Positions 9,071-16,687 of a stretch of DNA of 64,000 nt are shown here, piece by piece. The translations under genes were made by a program, and so were the position numbers. Below the pieces are notes generated by a model, which saw only the letters and a list, made by a program, of their open reading frames with translations, was not told the origin of the DNA and did no database searches. Numbering within the stretch: position 1 is the first letter of the stretch; every line of letters starts with the position of its first letter. The stretch comes from an uncultured Tateyamaria sp. (GTDB lineage: Bacteria; Pseudomonadota; Alphaproteobacteria; Rhodobacterales; Rhodobacteraceae): NCBI RefSeq assembly GCF_947503465.1, contig NZ_CANNDN010000003.1, positions 310,001-374,000 of the forward strand, read 5' to 3'.

Positions 9071-9347
9071 GGTCGAGGATCTCGGTCAACCGGACAACCA
9101 GTTGACCTTCATCTGCACCTTCGGCTTCTTCCAAAGTCCCGCGGGCGATCAACTTGTCACCCACATACAGGTCCACGGGATCATCGACACGTTTGTCCAG
9201 CGTGAGGACGGCATTCGAGCCCAGCATCACCAGGTCGCGTACCAGTGGACGGGCGCGCCCGACAGACACCGTAATTTCGATCGGCACAGCCGTGAAGGGA
9301 TTATGCGCGTCCGAGGCCAGAGCTTTGGTCGAGGGAGTTTCAGCCAT
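9054..9347 (-). CDS. fliN: Flagellar motor switch protein FliN
   Basis: This 97-residue C-ring protein consists almost wholly of the SpoA domain: VPIEITVSVGRARPLVRDL, then VLTLDKRVDDPVDLYVGDKL and a final VRLTEILDL. FliN forms the lower C ring and docks FliH/FliI export complexes. I chose ATG 9347 (MAETPSTKA) because GAGG lies eight bases upstream. An ATG four codons earlier also fits. The gene overlaps the end of fliH. FliM and FliG, its usual C-ring partners, are not encoded anywhere in this window. Confidence 0.92.
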   Translation of the reverse strand: MAETPSTKALASDAHNPFTAVPIEITVSVGRARPLVRDLVMLGSNAVLTLDKRVDDPVDLYVGDKLIARGTLEEAEGADEGQLVVRLTEILDLGAGL

Positions 9348-9939
9348 CTTTAACCTCATCAGTGTGATTTTCAAAAAAGGATGCGACTGCGGCCGAAATG
9401 TCTGCAACGGTTCGGTCCAGGTGCAGCTCGGCTTCTGTCCGTTCCACCCGCAACGTCACTTGGGTGGGTGCCAACAGTTCGTCAGTCACCAGTATGAACG
9501 GTTTGGGAGGATCATCATTCAGAGCCGCGCGCACAGACGATTCGCTTTCAGGTGCCACAACAATCTCGATCGCGGAATCCAGGCTGTCGCGCACCATGCT
9601 CTGAACGGTGTCGCGCACATGTGCACCAAGACTGGCCTTCGCGATCTGCGGCAGAATGATGTCAGTGACGTTGCGAAGGATCGCTTCGACCGAAGCGTTC
9701 AAAGTTGCGCGCAACTCATGATATTCGAATGACGCGTTCTGAAGACTGGCAGCAAGACCGCTTGAAACAAATGAACGGGTTTCCGTTTGTGCGGCCACCG
9801 CATCGTCCCATCCCGCCTGGTACCCTTTTTCAAAGGCTTCCAGTTTCTGGTCTTCGATTTCTTCCGCGCCCAGATGCTGAAGGGCAGCCTGCTTCGGCTT
9901 TGGCTCTCCGAAATCCTGGAATAGATGCGCCGCTGACAT
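9340..9939 (-). CDS. fliH: FliH-like flagellar export regulator
   Basis: This 199-residue protein is hydrophilic with a helical N-terminal half (LEAFEKGYQAGWDDAVAAQ). Its C-terminal domain resembles FliH/HrpE (ASVEAILRNVTDIILPQIAK, then VTLRVERTEAELHLD). FliH binds the ATPase FliI and delivers it to the C ring. Similarity is weaker than for its neighbours, as is normal for FliH, and the call leans on position between fliF and fliN. Its ATG overlaps the fliF stop by one base (TGATG); an in-frame GTG is directly before it. Its partner FliI is encoded separately at 25.7 kb. Confidence 0.75.
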   Translation of the reverse strand: MSAAHLFQDFGEPKPKQAALQHLGAEEIEDQKLEAFEKGYQAGWDDAVAAQTETRSFVSSGLAASLQNASFEYHELRATLNASVEAILRNVTDIILPQIAKASLGAHVRDTVQSMVRDSLDSAIEIVVAPESESSVRAALNDDPPKPFILVTDELLAPTQVTLRVERTEAELHLDRTVADISAAVASFFENHTDEVKDG

Positions 9940-11573
9940 CACGCACGCTCCTCTTCCAGCCAGCTGCGCAGGATTTCAACGGTTTCTTCCTGCCGCTCAC
10001 CTATCATGGAGCGTAGACGATCAACGGGGTCCGCAGGCAGTTGTTCAATACTTGCGCCGGGTGAACCCGTCCCCATCGCGGGCAAGTCGGGCAGCATGTC
10101 TTGCGCGGAACTCATGTCAATGTCTGGAAAGTCAGCGCCAACATCGGAGGCGGACGCGACCAACGCGGGTGCCGTTTCGTCGGAGGCTGGAGGCAAGGCC
10201 TGCAAGCCTTCGATCTGTGACGGCGCGCGCGACAACACGGGACGCACGACAAAAAGCCCGAGGACGAGAGTAACCACTGCGAGGATTGCCATCTGAATGG
10301 CAGACATCACGTCGATGTGGACTTGATCCAATATCGATGTTTCCGCGATCGTCCCTTGAGGCACAACACTTTGCAATTCCATCGCTTTGATTGTGATAAC
10401 GTCGCCACGCGCCTCGTCGAAACCGACAGCAGACGCCACCAACTCCTTCAGGGCATCCAATTCTTCCGGCGACCGTTGGATGCTGTCCGCGTCTGCATCT
10501 TCTGGCACGACCGTCTCGTTTACCAGCACGGCGACGGTTATACGGCGGATGGCACCAGCTGCTTTGACAATCGCACGCTCTGTTTCCGACACTTCGTAAT
10601 TGATCCGCTCTCGTGTCTCGGAATTCTGAGACGATGCACTGTCTCCGCCCGCGCCTTCGCCGTCCGGTAGGTTGGAGGCGACGGTGACATCCCCATTGCC
10701 AGCTTCGCTGGACGTGCTGCTGCGCTCTTCGGTGTCCGTGCTGACCACGACCCTTTGCTGTGGATCAAAACGACGTTCGCGAATTTCTTCTGTTTCAGTG
10801 ACGGTGTCGACGCTAACCTCAACAAACGCATTCCCGGGACCCACGCGGGCTTCGAGCAAGCGTTCGACACGCTCCCTGAGCATCTGTGCCTTGTCATCAG
10901 CACCAGCGGTTTGCGCGGCGTCATCTCCTGTGCCGACCAATGCACCGTTTGCGTCAATTACTGCGACATCATCCGCCGCAAGCCCGGCCACGGCGGACGC
11001 AACGAGGAACCTGATCGCCTTGGCCTGTTGCGCAGAAAGGTCGCCACCATTTGGCGTGATCGAGACGGAAGCAGTTGGCGTAACGCTCCGCTGAAAGGGG
11101 TTTGACCCGGTCGATGCGATGTGAACGCGCGCCATGGCAACATGCGGACTGGACACGATCGTTCGCGCCAGTTCCCCCTCTTTCGCACGCCAATAAGCGG
11201 CATCGAACATCTGCGATGTAGTGCCAAAGCCAGACAGATTGTCCAAAAGCTCGTAGCCGCGGCTGCTGTTGGCCGGCAAGCCTTCGCTCGCAAGGGTAAG
11301 GCGCAACTGATCCCGCTCTTGCGCATCGACAAAAATCGACCCACCGCGAACCTCGAATGGGACGCCCCGCTGCTCAAGCGATCGAACGACATCCCCCGCA
11401 GCCCCGTTTTCCAAACCTGCATAAAGCAGTGTCATCGTCGGCGCTGTCGCGATTCGCGACATCGCCAGGACCGCCAGGAACATGGCGACAGTTGCCGCCA
11501 CGACAGTGATCTGGCGTTTGATATCCAGTCCCATCCAGACATTCAGTAATTGCTGCACAATCGCCTCCGTCAT
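9939..11573 (-). CDS. fliF: Flagellar MS-ring protein FliF
   Basis: This 544-residue protein is the inner-membrane base on which the flagellum is built. It has an N-terminal TM (about residues 22-42) and a ring-building region with the YCSJ/FliF family signatures (LYAGLENGAAGDVVRSLEQRGVPFEV; ASVSITPNGGDLSAQQAKAI). A low-complexity Ser/Glu-rich periplasmic stretch follows around residues 300-330, with a second TM near residue 445. The last residues (DRLRSMIGERQEETVEILRSWLEEE) are the FliG-binding tail, so a FliG partner is expected even though none is encoded here. Length is typical. It heads the fliF-fliH-fliN-fliP transcript and is divergent from fliL. Confidence 0.95.
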   Translation of the reverse strand: MTEAIVQQLLNVWMGLDIKRQITVVAATVAMFLAVLAMSRIATAPTMTLLYAGLENGAAGDVVRSLEQRGVPFEVRGGSIFVDAQERDQLRLTLASEGLPANSSRGYELLDNLSGFGTTSQMFDAAYWRAKEGELARTIVSSPHVAMARVHIASTGSNPFQRSVTPTASVSITPNGGDLSAQQAKAIRFLVASAVAGLAADDVAVIDANGALVGTGDDAAQTAGADDKAQMLRERVERLLEARVGPGNAFVEVSVDTVTETEEIRERRFDPQQRVVVSTDTEERSSTSSEAGNGDVTVASNLPDGEGAGGDSASSQNSETRERINYEVSETERAIVKAAGAIRRITVAVLVNETVVPEDADADSIQRSPEELDALKELVASAVGFDEARGDVITIKAMELQSVVPQGTIAETSILDQVHIDVMSAIQMAILAVVTLVLGLFVVRPVLSRAPSQIEGLQALPPASDETAPALVASASDVGADFPDIDMSSAQDMLPDLPAMGTGSPGASIEQLPADPVDRLRSMIGERQEETVEILRSWLEEERA

Positions 11574-11618
11574 ACCGCGCGTTCTGCCCGGCGTTGAAAC
11601 AGCAATGACTGAACAGCC

Positions 11619-11634
11619 TTAACAATCGGTTAGT
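11619..11634 (+). promoter_or_regulatory. CtrA-like box between divergent fliF and fliL
   Basis: On the plus strand it reads TTAA-CAATCGG-TTAGT, and the minus strand also keeps a TTAAG half site. It has two mismatches to TTAA-N7-TTAAC. It sits midway between fliF and fliL, so one site could serve both directions. Confidence 0.35.
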
Positions 11635-11679
11635 TGATCTGTGAGAAATCTTGCTTCGACAATTTTGAGCGGGACTCGG

Positions 11680-12168
11680 ATGACAGACGCAGTTGTGGAT
11701 ACCCCAGAAGAGGTCAAGAAACCCTCTAAGTTGCCTGTGATACTGGGCCTTGTTGCCCTTTTGCTTGGGGCCGGCGGTGGGTTCTTTGCAACTTTCTCCG
11801 GAATGATCCTGGCACCCGAATCGGCAGCAAAACAGGCGGACAGGAATGCGGCACCGGACAGTCTGCCGGACGTTTCGTTCGTTCCGGTCGAGCCGATGGT
11901 GATCTCTTTGTCACCCAGTTCTCAAGGCCGACACCTCCGGTTTCGCGCGCAGCTCGAAGTGCCTTCGCAGTATGCATCCGATGTCGAATCCATTCTCCCG
12001 CGGGTGGTGGATGTTCTGAACGGATATCTGCGTGCTTTGGAAACCAAGGATATTGAAAGTCCGGCGGCGCTGACACGGTTGCGTGCCCAGATGCTGAGAC
12101 GCGTGCAAATCGTGACGGGTCCCGGACGCGTGAATGACCTTCTGATCATGGAATTCGTACTAAGCTGA
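11680..12168 (+). CDS. fliL: Flagellar basal-body protein FliL (first copy)
   Basis: This 162-residue single-pass inner-membrane protein has a TM at about residues 18-42 (LPVILGLVALLLGAGGGFF). The periplasmic domain carries the family pattern SFVPVEPMVISL, HLRFRAQLEV and a final LLIMEFVLS. FliL rings the stator and stabilises MotA/MotB. I took the ATG at 11680 (MTDAVVDTPEE); an in-frame GTG 39 bases upstream would add an unsupported extension. It heads the block fliL-orf-motE-motA-orf764, a stator gene set. A second, diverged FliL-like gene lies at 21.0-21.5 kb. Confidence 0.88.
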   Translation: MTDAVVDTPEEVKKPSKLPVILGLVALLLGAGGGFFATFSGMILAPESAAKQADRNAAPDSLPDVSFVPVEPMVISLSPSSQGRHLRFRAQLEVPSQYASDVESILPRVVDVLNGYLRALETKDIESPAALTRLRAQMLRRVQIVTGPGRVNDLLIMEFVLS

Positions 12169-12178
12169 TGGTGTATGC

Positions 12179-12559
12179 ATGGACTTGATTGCCGATATCT
12201 TTCTGGCCGCCGGAGCGTTGGGCGCCGGATTCTACTGTTTCGTACTGGGGCGTCGTTTGAACCGGTTCAACAACCTTGAAAAAGGAGTGGGCGGAGCTGT
12301 TGCCGTGCTGTCTGCACAGGTTGACGACTTGACCAAGACGTTGGAAGCGGCACAGCGAACGGCGGCAGAGTCTGCCGAAACGCTAAGTGACACGACGCAA
12401 CGCGCCGCAGAGATGGCGCGGCGGCTGGAGCTGCAAATGGCGGCGCTGCATGACGTGCCCGCTGCATCGCTTCCGGACCCTGTCGCACCACCGCCCCCGG
12501 AACCACAAGAACCAACCGAACCGATTTTCACCCGAAGACGTGTTGGAGGTGGCCAATGA
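12179..12559 (+). CDS. Conserved flagellar-operon protein, single TM plus coiled coil
   Basis: This 126-residue protein has one N-terminal TM (about residues 2-24, LIADIFLAAGALGAGFYCFV). A helical, Ala/Glu-rich region of about 70 residues follows (VDDLTKTLEAAQRTAAESAE) that looks like a coiled coil, then a Pro-rich tail (PDPVAPPPPEPQEP). No catalytic motif is visible. It sits between fliL and motE and overlaps motE by ATGA, so it is probably made together with the stator proteins. I recognise it only as the kind of small membrane-anchored protein found at this position in alphaproteobacterial flagellar clusters. Its function is unknown. Confidence 0.7.
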   Translation: MDLIADIFLAAGALGAGFYCFVLGRRLNRFNNLEKGVGGAVAVLSAQVDDLTKTLEAAQRTAAESAETLSDTTQRAAEMARRLELQMAALHDVPAASLPDPVAPPPPEPQEPTEPIFTRRRVGGGQ

Positions 12560-13158
12560 AGCGCAATGGGAAACGCACATTTGCCCACCGCGGATCGGTT
12601 GCACTTCTGGTGATGTTGTTGGCGGGCTCCGCCGTACTGCGAATTGGTGTGGGTGCAAACTCTGCCATGGCGGACATCGACCTATCCGACGGTTTTTCGC
12701 TTCCGCTTGGCGCGCGATCAACCGACCCCATGCCCCAAAAAGAAGTCGACACTGACATCAAACCGTTGCTGGACGCCCTGCGGGCCCGCGAGGCCCGCGT
12801 TGCGGAACGCGAAGGTGCATTGGCAGCGCGAAGTAAGGCGCTTGATGTGGCTCAGGCAGAGATCGAAAGAAGGTTAGCAGCGCTTGAGGCGACTGAAGCG
12901 CGGCTGCGACAGACACTTACTATTGCGCAAACAGCGGCCGAAGATGATCTGGCAAAGCTGACAACTGTCTATGAAAACATGAAGCCCAAAGATGCGTCGG
13001 CTTTGTTTGAAGCGATGGAACCTGCATTTGCTGCCGGTTTCCTCGGGCGCATGCAACCCGAGGCAGCGGCAAAGATTTTGGCGGGTCTTGATCCCCAGGC
13101 GGCATATTCGATCAGTGCAATCTTGGCCGGCCGGAACGCGCGCGCACCTAAAAACTGA
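12556..13158 (+). CDS. motE: MotE-like periplasmic chaperone (MgtE-N-like domain)
   Basis: This 200-residue protein has an N-terminal signal anchor (about residues 13-35). A long coiled coil follows at about residues 70-120 (LRAREARVAEREGALAARSK). The C-terminal helical domain contains YENMKPKDASALFEAM and FLGRMQPEAAAKILAGLDPQAA. That combination is the hallmark of MotE, which in Sinorhizobium is a periplasmic chaperone for the motility protein MotC. It overlaps the preceding gene by ATGA and lies 68 bases before motA. Its likely client here is the periplasmic protein encoded just after motA. Confidence 0.8.
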   Translation: MKRNGKRTFAHRGSVALLVMLLAGSAVLRIGVGANSAMADIDLSDGFSLPLGARSTDPMPQKEVDTDIKPLLDALRAREARVAEREGALAARSKALDVAQAEIERRLAALEATEARLRQTLTIAQTAAEDDLAKLTTVYENMKPKDASALFEAMEPAFAAGFLGRMQPEAAAKILAGLDPQAAYSISAILAGRNARAPKN

Positions 13159-13226
13159 CGCCACCGAGAGGCTTTGTTAACGGCTGTCTGCAATTTTGCT
13201 GCCGAACGGAAAGAGGGAATTGTGAC

Positions 13227-14096
13227 GTGATTGGAATCATCGGCATTGTGACCATCTTTGTAATGGTATTTGGCGGCTATCTGGCAGCAGGTGGCAAGAT
13301 GGGTATCATCTTGAAGTCCCTGCCGTTCGAAATGACGATGATCATCGGGGCCGCTGTGGGTGCCTTCCTGATCAGCAATTCCATGTCCGAAATCAAACAC
13401 ACGATCAAGGATCTTGGCAAGGTGTTCAAGGGCCCAAAATGGGCGCACGAAGATTACAAGGAATTGCTGTGCCTGTTGTTCGAGCTGATACGTCTTGCCC
13501 GACAAAACCCCGTCGCAATCGAAGAACATATTGAAGATCCGGAGAATTCGTCGATTTTCTCGAGATATCCGAAGATTGTCGCGGACGGGGAAGCAACTGC
13601 GTTGATATGCGACACAATGCGGTCTGCCTCCATGAACTATGACGACCCGCATCAGGTCGAAGAGGTTTTGGAAAAGCGCATGGATGCCAACATGCATCAT
13701 GCCCTTCATTCCAGTCACGCTCTACAAACGGTCGCCGATGGCCTGCCCGCCCTTGGTATCGTCGCGGCCGTTCTGGGCGTGATCAAAACCATGGCCTCTA
13801 TTGATCAACCGCCGGAAATCCTCGGCAAACTGATCGGCGGCGCTCTTGTCGGGACGTTTCTTGGCGTTTTTCTGGCTTATGGACTGGTTGGTCCGTTTGC
13901 AGCCAAGGTGAAAGCGGTGGTTGAAGAGGACAGCCACTTCTATCAACTGATCCGCGAAGTCCTGGTCGCGAACCTGCACAACCACGCCACCAACATTTGC
14001 ATCGAAGTCGGGCGCCAGAATACACCCTCGCATTGCCGACCGTCTTTTTCCGACCTCGAAGAAGCCTTGAAATCCGTCAAACAGAACGCCGCATGA
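13227..14096 (+). CDS. motA: Flagellar stator protein MotA
   Basis: This 289-residue proton-channel stator subunit has four TMs: two near the N-terminus (about residues 1-25 and 33-52) and two at about 172-192 and 202-225. The conserved ADGLPALGIVAAVLGVIKTM and GALVGTFLGVFLAYGLVGPF blocks contain the Pro residues that couple proton flow to FliG. The cytoplasmic loop lies at about residues 60-165. It starts with GTG at 13227 after AAGAGGGA. Its last bases overlap the next gene by ATGA. Its partner motB is about 11 kb away at the start of the cluster. Confidence 0.95.
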   Translation: MIGIIGIVTIFVMVFGGYLAAGGKMGIILKSLPFEMTMIIGAAVGAFLISNSMSEIKHTIKDLGKVFKGPKWAHEDYKELLCLLFELIRLARQNPVAIEEHIEDPENSSIFSRYPKIVADGEATALICDTMRSASMNYDDPHQVEEVLEKRMDANMHHALHSSHALQTVADGLPALGIVAAVLGVIKTMASIDQPPEILGKLIGGALVGTFLGVFLAYGLVGPFAAKVKAVVEEDSHFYQLIREVLVANLHNHATNICIEVGRQNTPSHCRPSFSDLEEALKSVKQNAA

Positions 14097-16387
14097 AACG
14101 CTTTCTTCCGGCCATCTTTCTCTGGTTTGCCTCTGCTGTTGTATCAAATGCTGCAGAGATTACGGTTCGATCGGGCGCACATGACGGGTTCGCGCGATTG
14201 GTTCTGGACGTCCCACGCGAGACAGAGTGGTCTGTGCAACAAGATACCGACCAAGCGACAATCAGTATTGCGGATCACGCGGGCGGTTTCGACATCGCCA
14301 GTGTTTTTGAGCGCATCGACCAAACCTATGTGCGGGCCGTCTCCAGCGAAGCTGGTACGCTCAACATCGCATTCAATTGCAAATGTGCCGCAGAGGTTTT
14401 TCGTTCAGGCGCAAGCATGATCGTCGTCGACATCAGTCAAACCGAGGGCCTCGCAGAGGTTTCAACCGCCTCCGAGATATCATTTGGATTGGAGTTCGTG
14501 GGAACGACCCGATTGGCATTTGATCCTGCTGAAAAGCCACCAACATTGAACACTGAGGCACAGACGCCAACAATTGATTTCGCAGAAAATAGCCGCGAAC
14601 CTTCTACCGCGACACCGTCAGCAGACATCGCGAGCACATCTCGGACGGCCGATTTGGAAAGTCTGCGCCAAGCGCAAGAAAAACTGGCCGAAAGGATCAG
14701 TTTTGCTGCAACCACTGGTGTCTTGCGCCCAAACAACCAGGGCATTGATTTGCCCGGAGCCGAAGCAAGGCCGCAGATTAACACTCAAATCTTCGACTCG
14801 TCGGTACAGTTGCTCGACGACGAAGTGGGAATCGGTCCGATAGGTGGCAATCTTCGGATCACATCCAGCAATGATGTACCAAGCGACGGCATAGACCAGA
14901 TCCAGGCGTCCACAACACTTGGGGTTCGGTGTATCGACCCTGCTTTGGTGCGCGTACAAGACTGGGGCGATGATGCCGGCTTTGCAAAGTCTGTTTCGAA
15001 CCTCCGGCGCGACTTGTACTCAGAGTTTGATGTACTGAATCCCGAAGTGGCAACAGACCTGGCGCGGCTCTATCTACACTTCGGCTTTGGAGCAGAAGCA
15101 CGGCAAATACTCGCGATGATCGATCAACCGACCCAATCAACCGCACCGCTTGCGTCCATAGCAGATGTCATGGAGTTCGGCTCGGCAAAACCAGACAACT
15201 ACATTGAGAGCTTCTTGGATTGCGATTCAGATGTCGCGCTCTGGGCGATCCTGGCCAAGCAAGACCTGCAACCATCGGATACAATCAACAGTGATGCGGC
15301 CATTCGCAGCCTGAGCAGCCTGCCCTTGCACCTTCGGCGTTTCGTTGCACCGGCACTGAGCAAGAAGTTATTGGCCTATGGCGACCAAGATGCGGCGGCG
15401 GCCGCGTTGCGCGGCTTGGAGCGGACATCCGAACCACTTCAGTCTGCCGGTGCAATGGCAAAGGCCGACATCGAGTTGGCGCAAGGTGACGTCGCAGTCG
15501 CGCAAGACCGTTTGAAGGGCATCGTGGAATCGAACGACCAGCAATCGGCACAGGCGTTGATACGATATGTTGACACGCATTTGGACGCGGAGGTTGCGAT
15601 TGATGATGATGTCGCAACCCTTGTCGAGGCCTATGCTTTGGAGTTTCGCGATGATCCCCTCGGACAGGAGCTGAGGCGCACGCATGTTCTTGCACTTGCC
15701 AAGTCAGAGCAGTTTGATGCGGCTTTTGCCGCACTTGATCGCATGCGCCCGAGCGGGAATGCCGGTCTCGCCGACAGGCTTGAATCTCCGCTGATTGAAT
15801 TGCTGTCCAAAACCGCGGACGATGCAACGTTTCTGGAACATGCATTTGCTGCGATCACGTCGCACCCACAGGACCTATCGCCTCAAGCCAGGTCCCTTTT
15901 GACCGAGCGGTTGATAGAGCTAGGGTTCCTTAGCGAGGCAGAGCATTTGATGACCGCGAGCGGCGAAACCCTTACGCCGCAGCATCGTCTTTTGCGCGCG
16001 CGTATTTCAATGGGCTTGTCGCGCCCAAGAGAGGCGCTTGCATTTCTTGGCAACCTCGAAGGTGAGGTAGCTGAGCGGTTGCGAGCACAAGCCAATGCGC
16101 ATGCTGGCGAATATGGCATGGCATACACCCTGTTCTCGGAAATGAATGCGGGCCCGGATCAGCTACAATCTGCCTGGCTGTCCGACGATTGGCTGGTGTT
16201 GATCGAGCCGACCGAACCAGTGCTTGGGCCAGCCGTTACCGTAGCCACATCGGCATTGGATAACTCCGGCGATCTGAACGGAATGCTGGGGCGGACAGAG
16301 GACGCACTCGATGAAAGCGCAAATGCGAGAGACGTTATACGGCAATTATTGACCATGGATGCCGTATCACAACTTCCGGAAGGCTGA
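14093..16387 (+). CDS. Large periplasmic motility-associated protein (AMIN-like domain plus helical repeats)
   Basis: This 764-residue protein has a clear Sec signal peptide (about residues 1-18, VVSNAAEI). Residues 19-110 form a beta-rich region reminiscent by eye of an AMIN domain (DGFARLVLDVPRETEWSV; ATISIADHAGGFDI). A low-complexity linker follows at about 145-195. From about residue 290 there is a long Ala/Leu-rich helical region with TPR-like pairs (LYLHFGFGAEARQILAMI; ADIELAQGDVAVAQDRLKGI). It overlaps the motA stop by ATGA, the strongest coupling possible. It occupies the place that MotC holds in Rhizobiaceae downstream of MotE/MotA-type genes, but I see no clear MotC similarity. A stator-associated periplasmic scaffold is the best inference. 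Confidence 0.75.
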   Translation: MKRFLPAIFLWFASAVVSNAAEITVRSGAHDGFARLVLDVPRETEWSVQQDTDQATISIADHAGGFDIASVFERIDQTYVRAVSSEAGTLNIAFNCKCAAEVFRSGASMIVVDISQTEGLAEVSTASEISFGLEFVGTTRLAFDPAEKPPTLNTEAQTPTIDFAENSREPSTATPSADIASTSRTADLESLRQAQEKLAERISFAATTGVLRPNNQGIDLPGAEARPQINTQIFDSSVQLLDDEVGIGPIGGNLRITSSNDVPSDGIDQIQASTTLGVRCIDPALVRVQDWGDDAGFAKSVSNLRRDLYSEFDVLNPEVATDLARLYLHFGFGAEARQILAMIDQPTQSTAPLASIADVMEFGSAKPDNYIESFLDCDSDVALWAILAKQDLQPSDTINSDAAIRSLSSLPLHLRRFVAPALSKKLLAYGDQDAAAAALRGLERTSEPLQSAGAMAKADIELAQGDVAVAQDRLKGIVESNDQQSAQALIRYVDTHLDAEVAIDDDVATLVEAYALEFRDDPLGQELRRTHVLALAKSEQFDAAFAALDRMRPSGNAGLADRLESPLIELLSKTADDATFLEHAFAAITSHPQDLSPQARSLLTERLIELGFLSEAEHLMTASGETLTPQHRLLRARISMGLSRPREALAFLGNLEGEVAERLRAQANAHAGEYGMAYTLFSEMNAGPDQLQSAWLSDDWLVLIEPTEPVLGPAVTVATSALDNSGDLNGMLGRTEDALDESANARDVIRQLLTMDAVSQLPEG

Positions 16388-16465
16388 TCACATCCAGCGA
16401 AACTTGGTTACCAAATCTAAACCGGATCCTGCCTAAGCTGCGCTTATCACAGAAAGTGATGAGGC

Positions 16466-16687
16466 ATGATCGTGAACCGCAAATTGATGAAATCAATTCC
16501 CCCGCCTGCCACGTTGCAAAATCTTAGTTCACGTTCCACTTGGATGCTCACAAATGCCTATCACCTGAACTTGAGCAGGAAATGGGTTCGCGATCATGAG
16601 AAAACCCTTCACATTGATCAAGTTGCCGAAGCGCCGGGTGTCTTTGCTTCCAATACAGCCGCACCTGCATGGGTCATGGCGCGATGA
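16466..16687 (+). CDS. Possible 73-residue leader ORF upstream of flhA
   Basis: This small frame starts at ATG 16466 with GATGAGG directly before it, too close for an ideal ribosome site. Its TGA overlaps the flhA start as ATGA. The peptide is mixed polar with no motif and no TM. The 296-base gap 16388-16683 is otherwise unexplained and holds no recognised promoter. It may be a real leader peptide coupling flhA translation, or simply the flhA leader region. Evidence is weak. Confidence 0.3.
   Translation: MIVNRKLMKSIPPPATLQNLSSRSTWMLTNAYHLNLSRKWVRDHEKTLHIDQVAEAPGVFASNTAAPAWVMAR

Noticed and set aside
16388-16683. Sigma-54 promoter before flhA
   Set aside because: A TTGCA element is present near 16515, but the required GG-containing -24 element at the right spacing is not.
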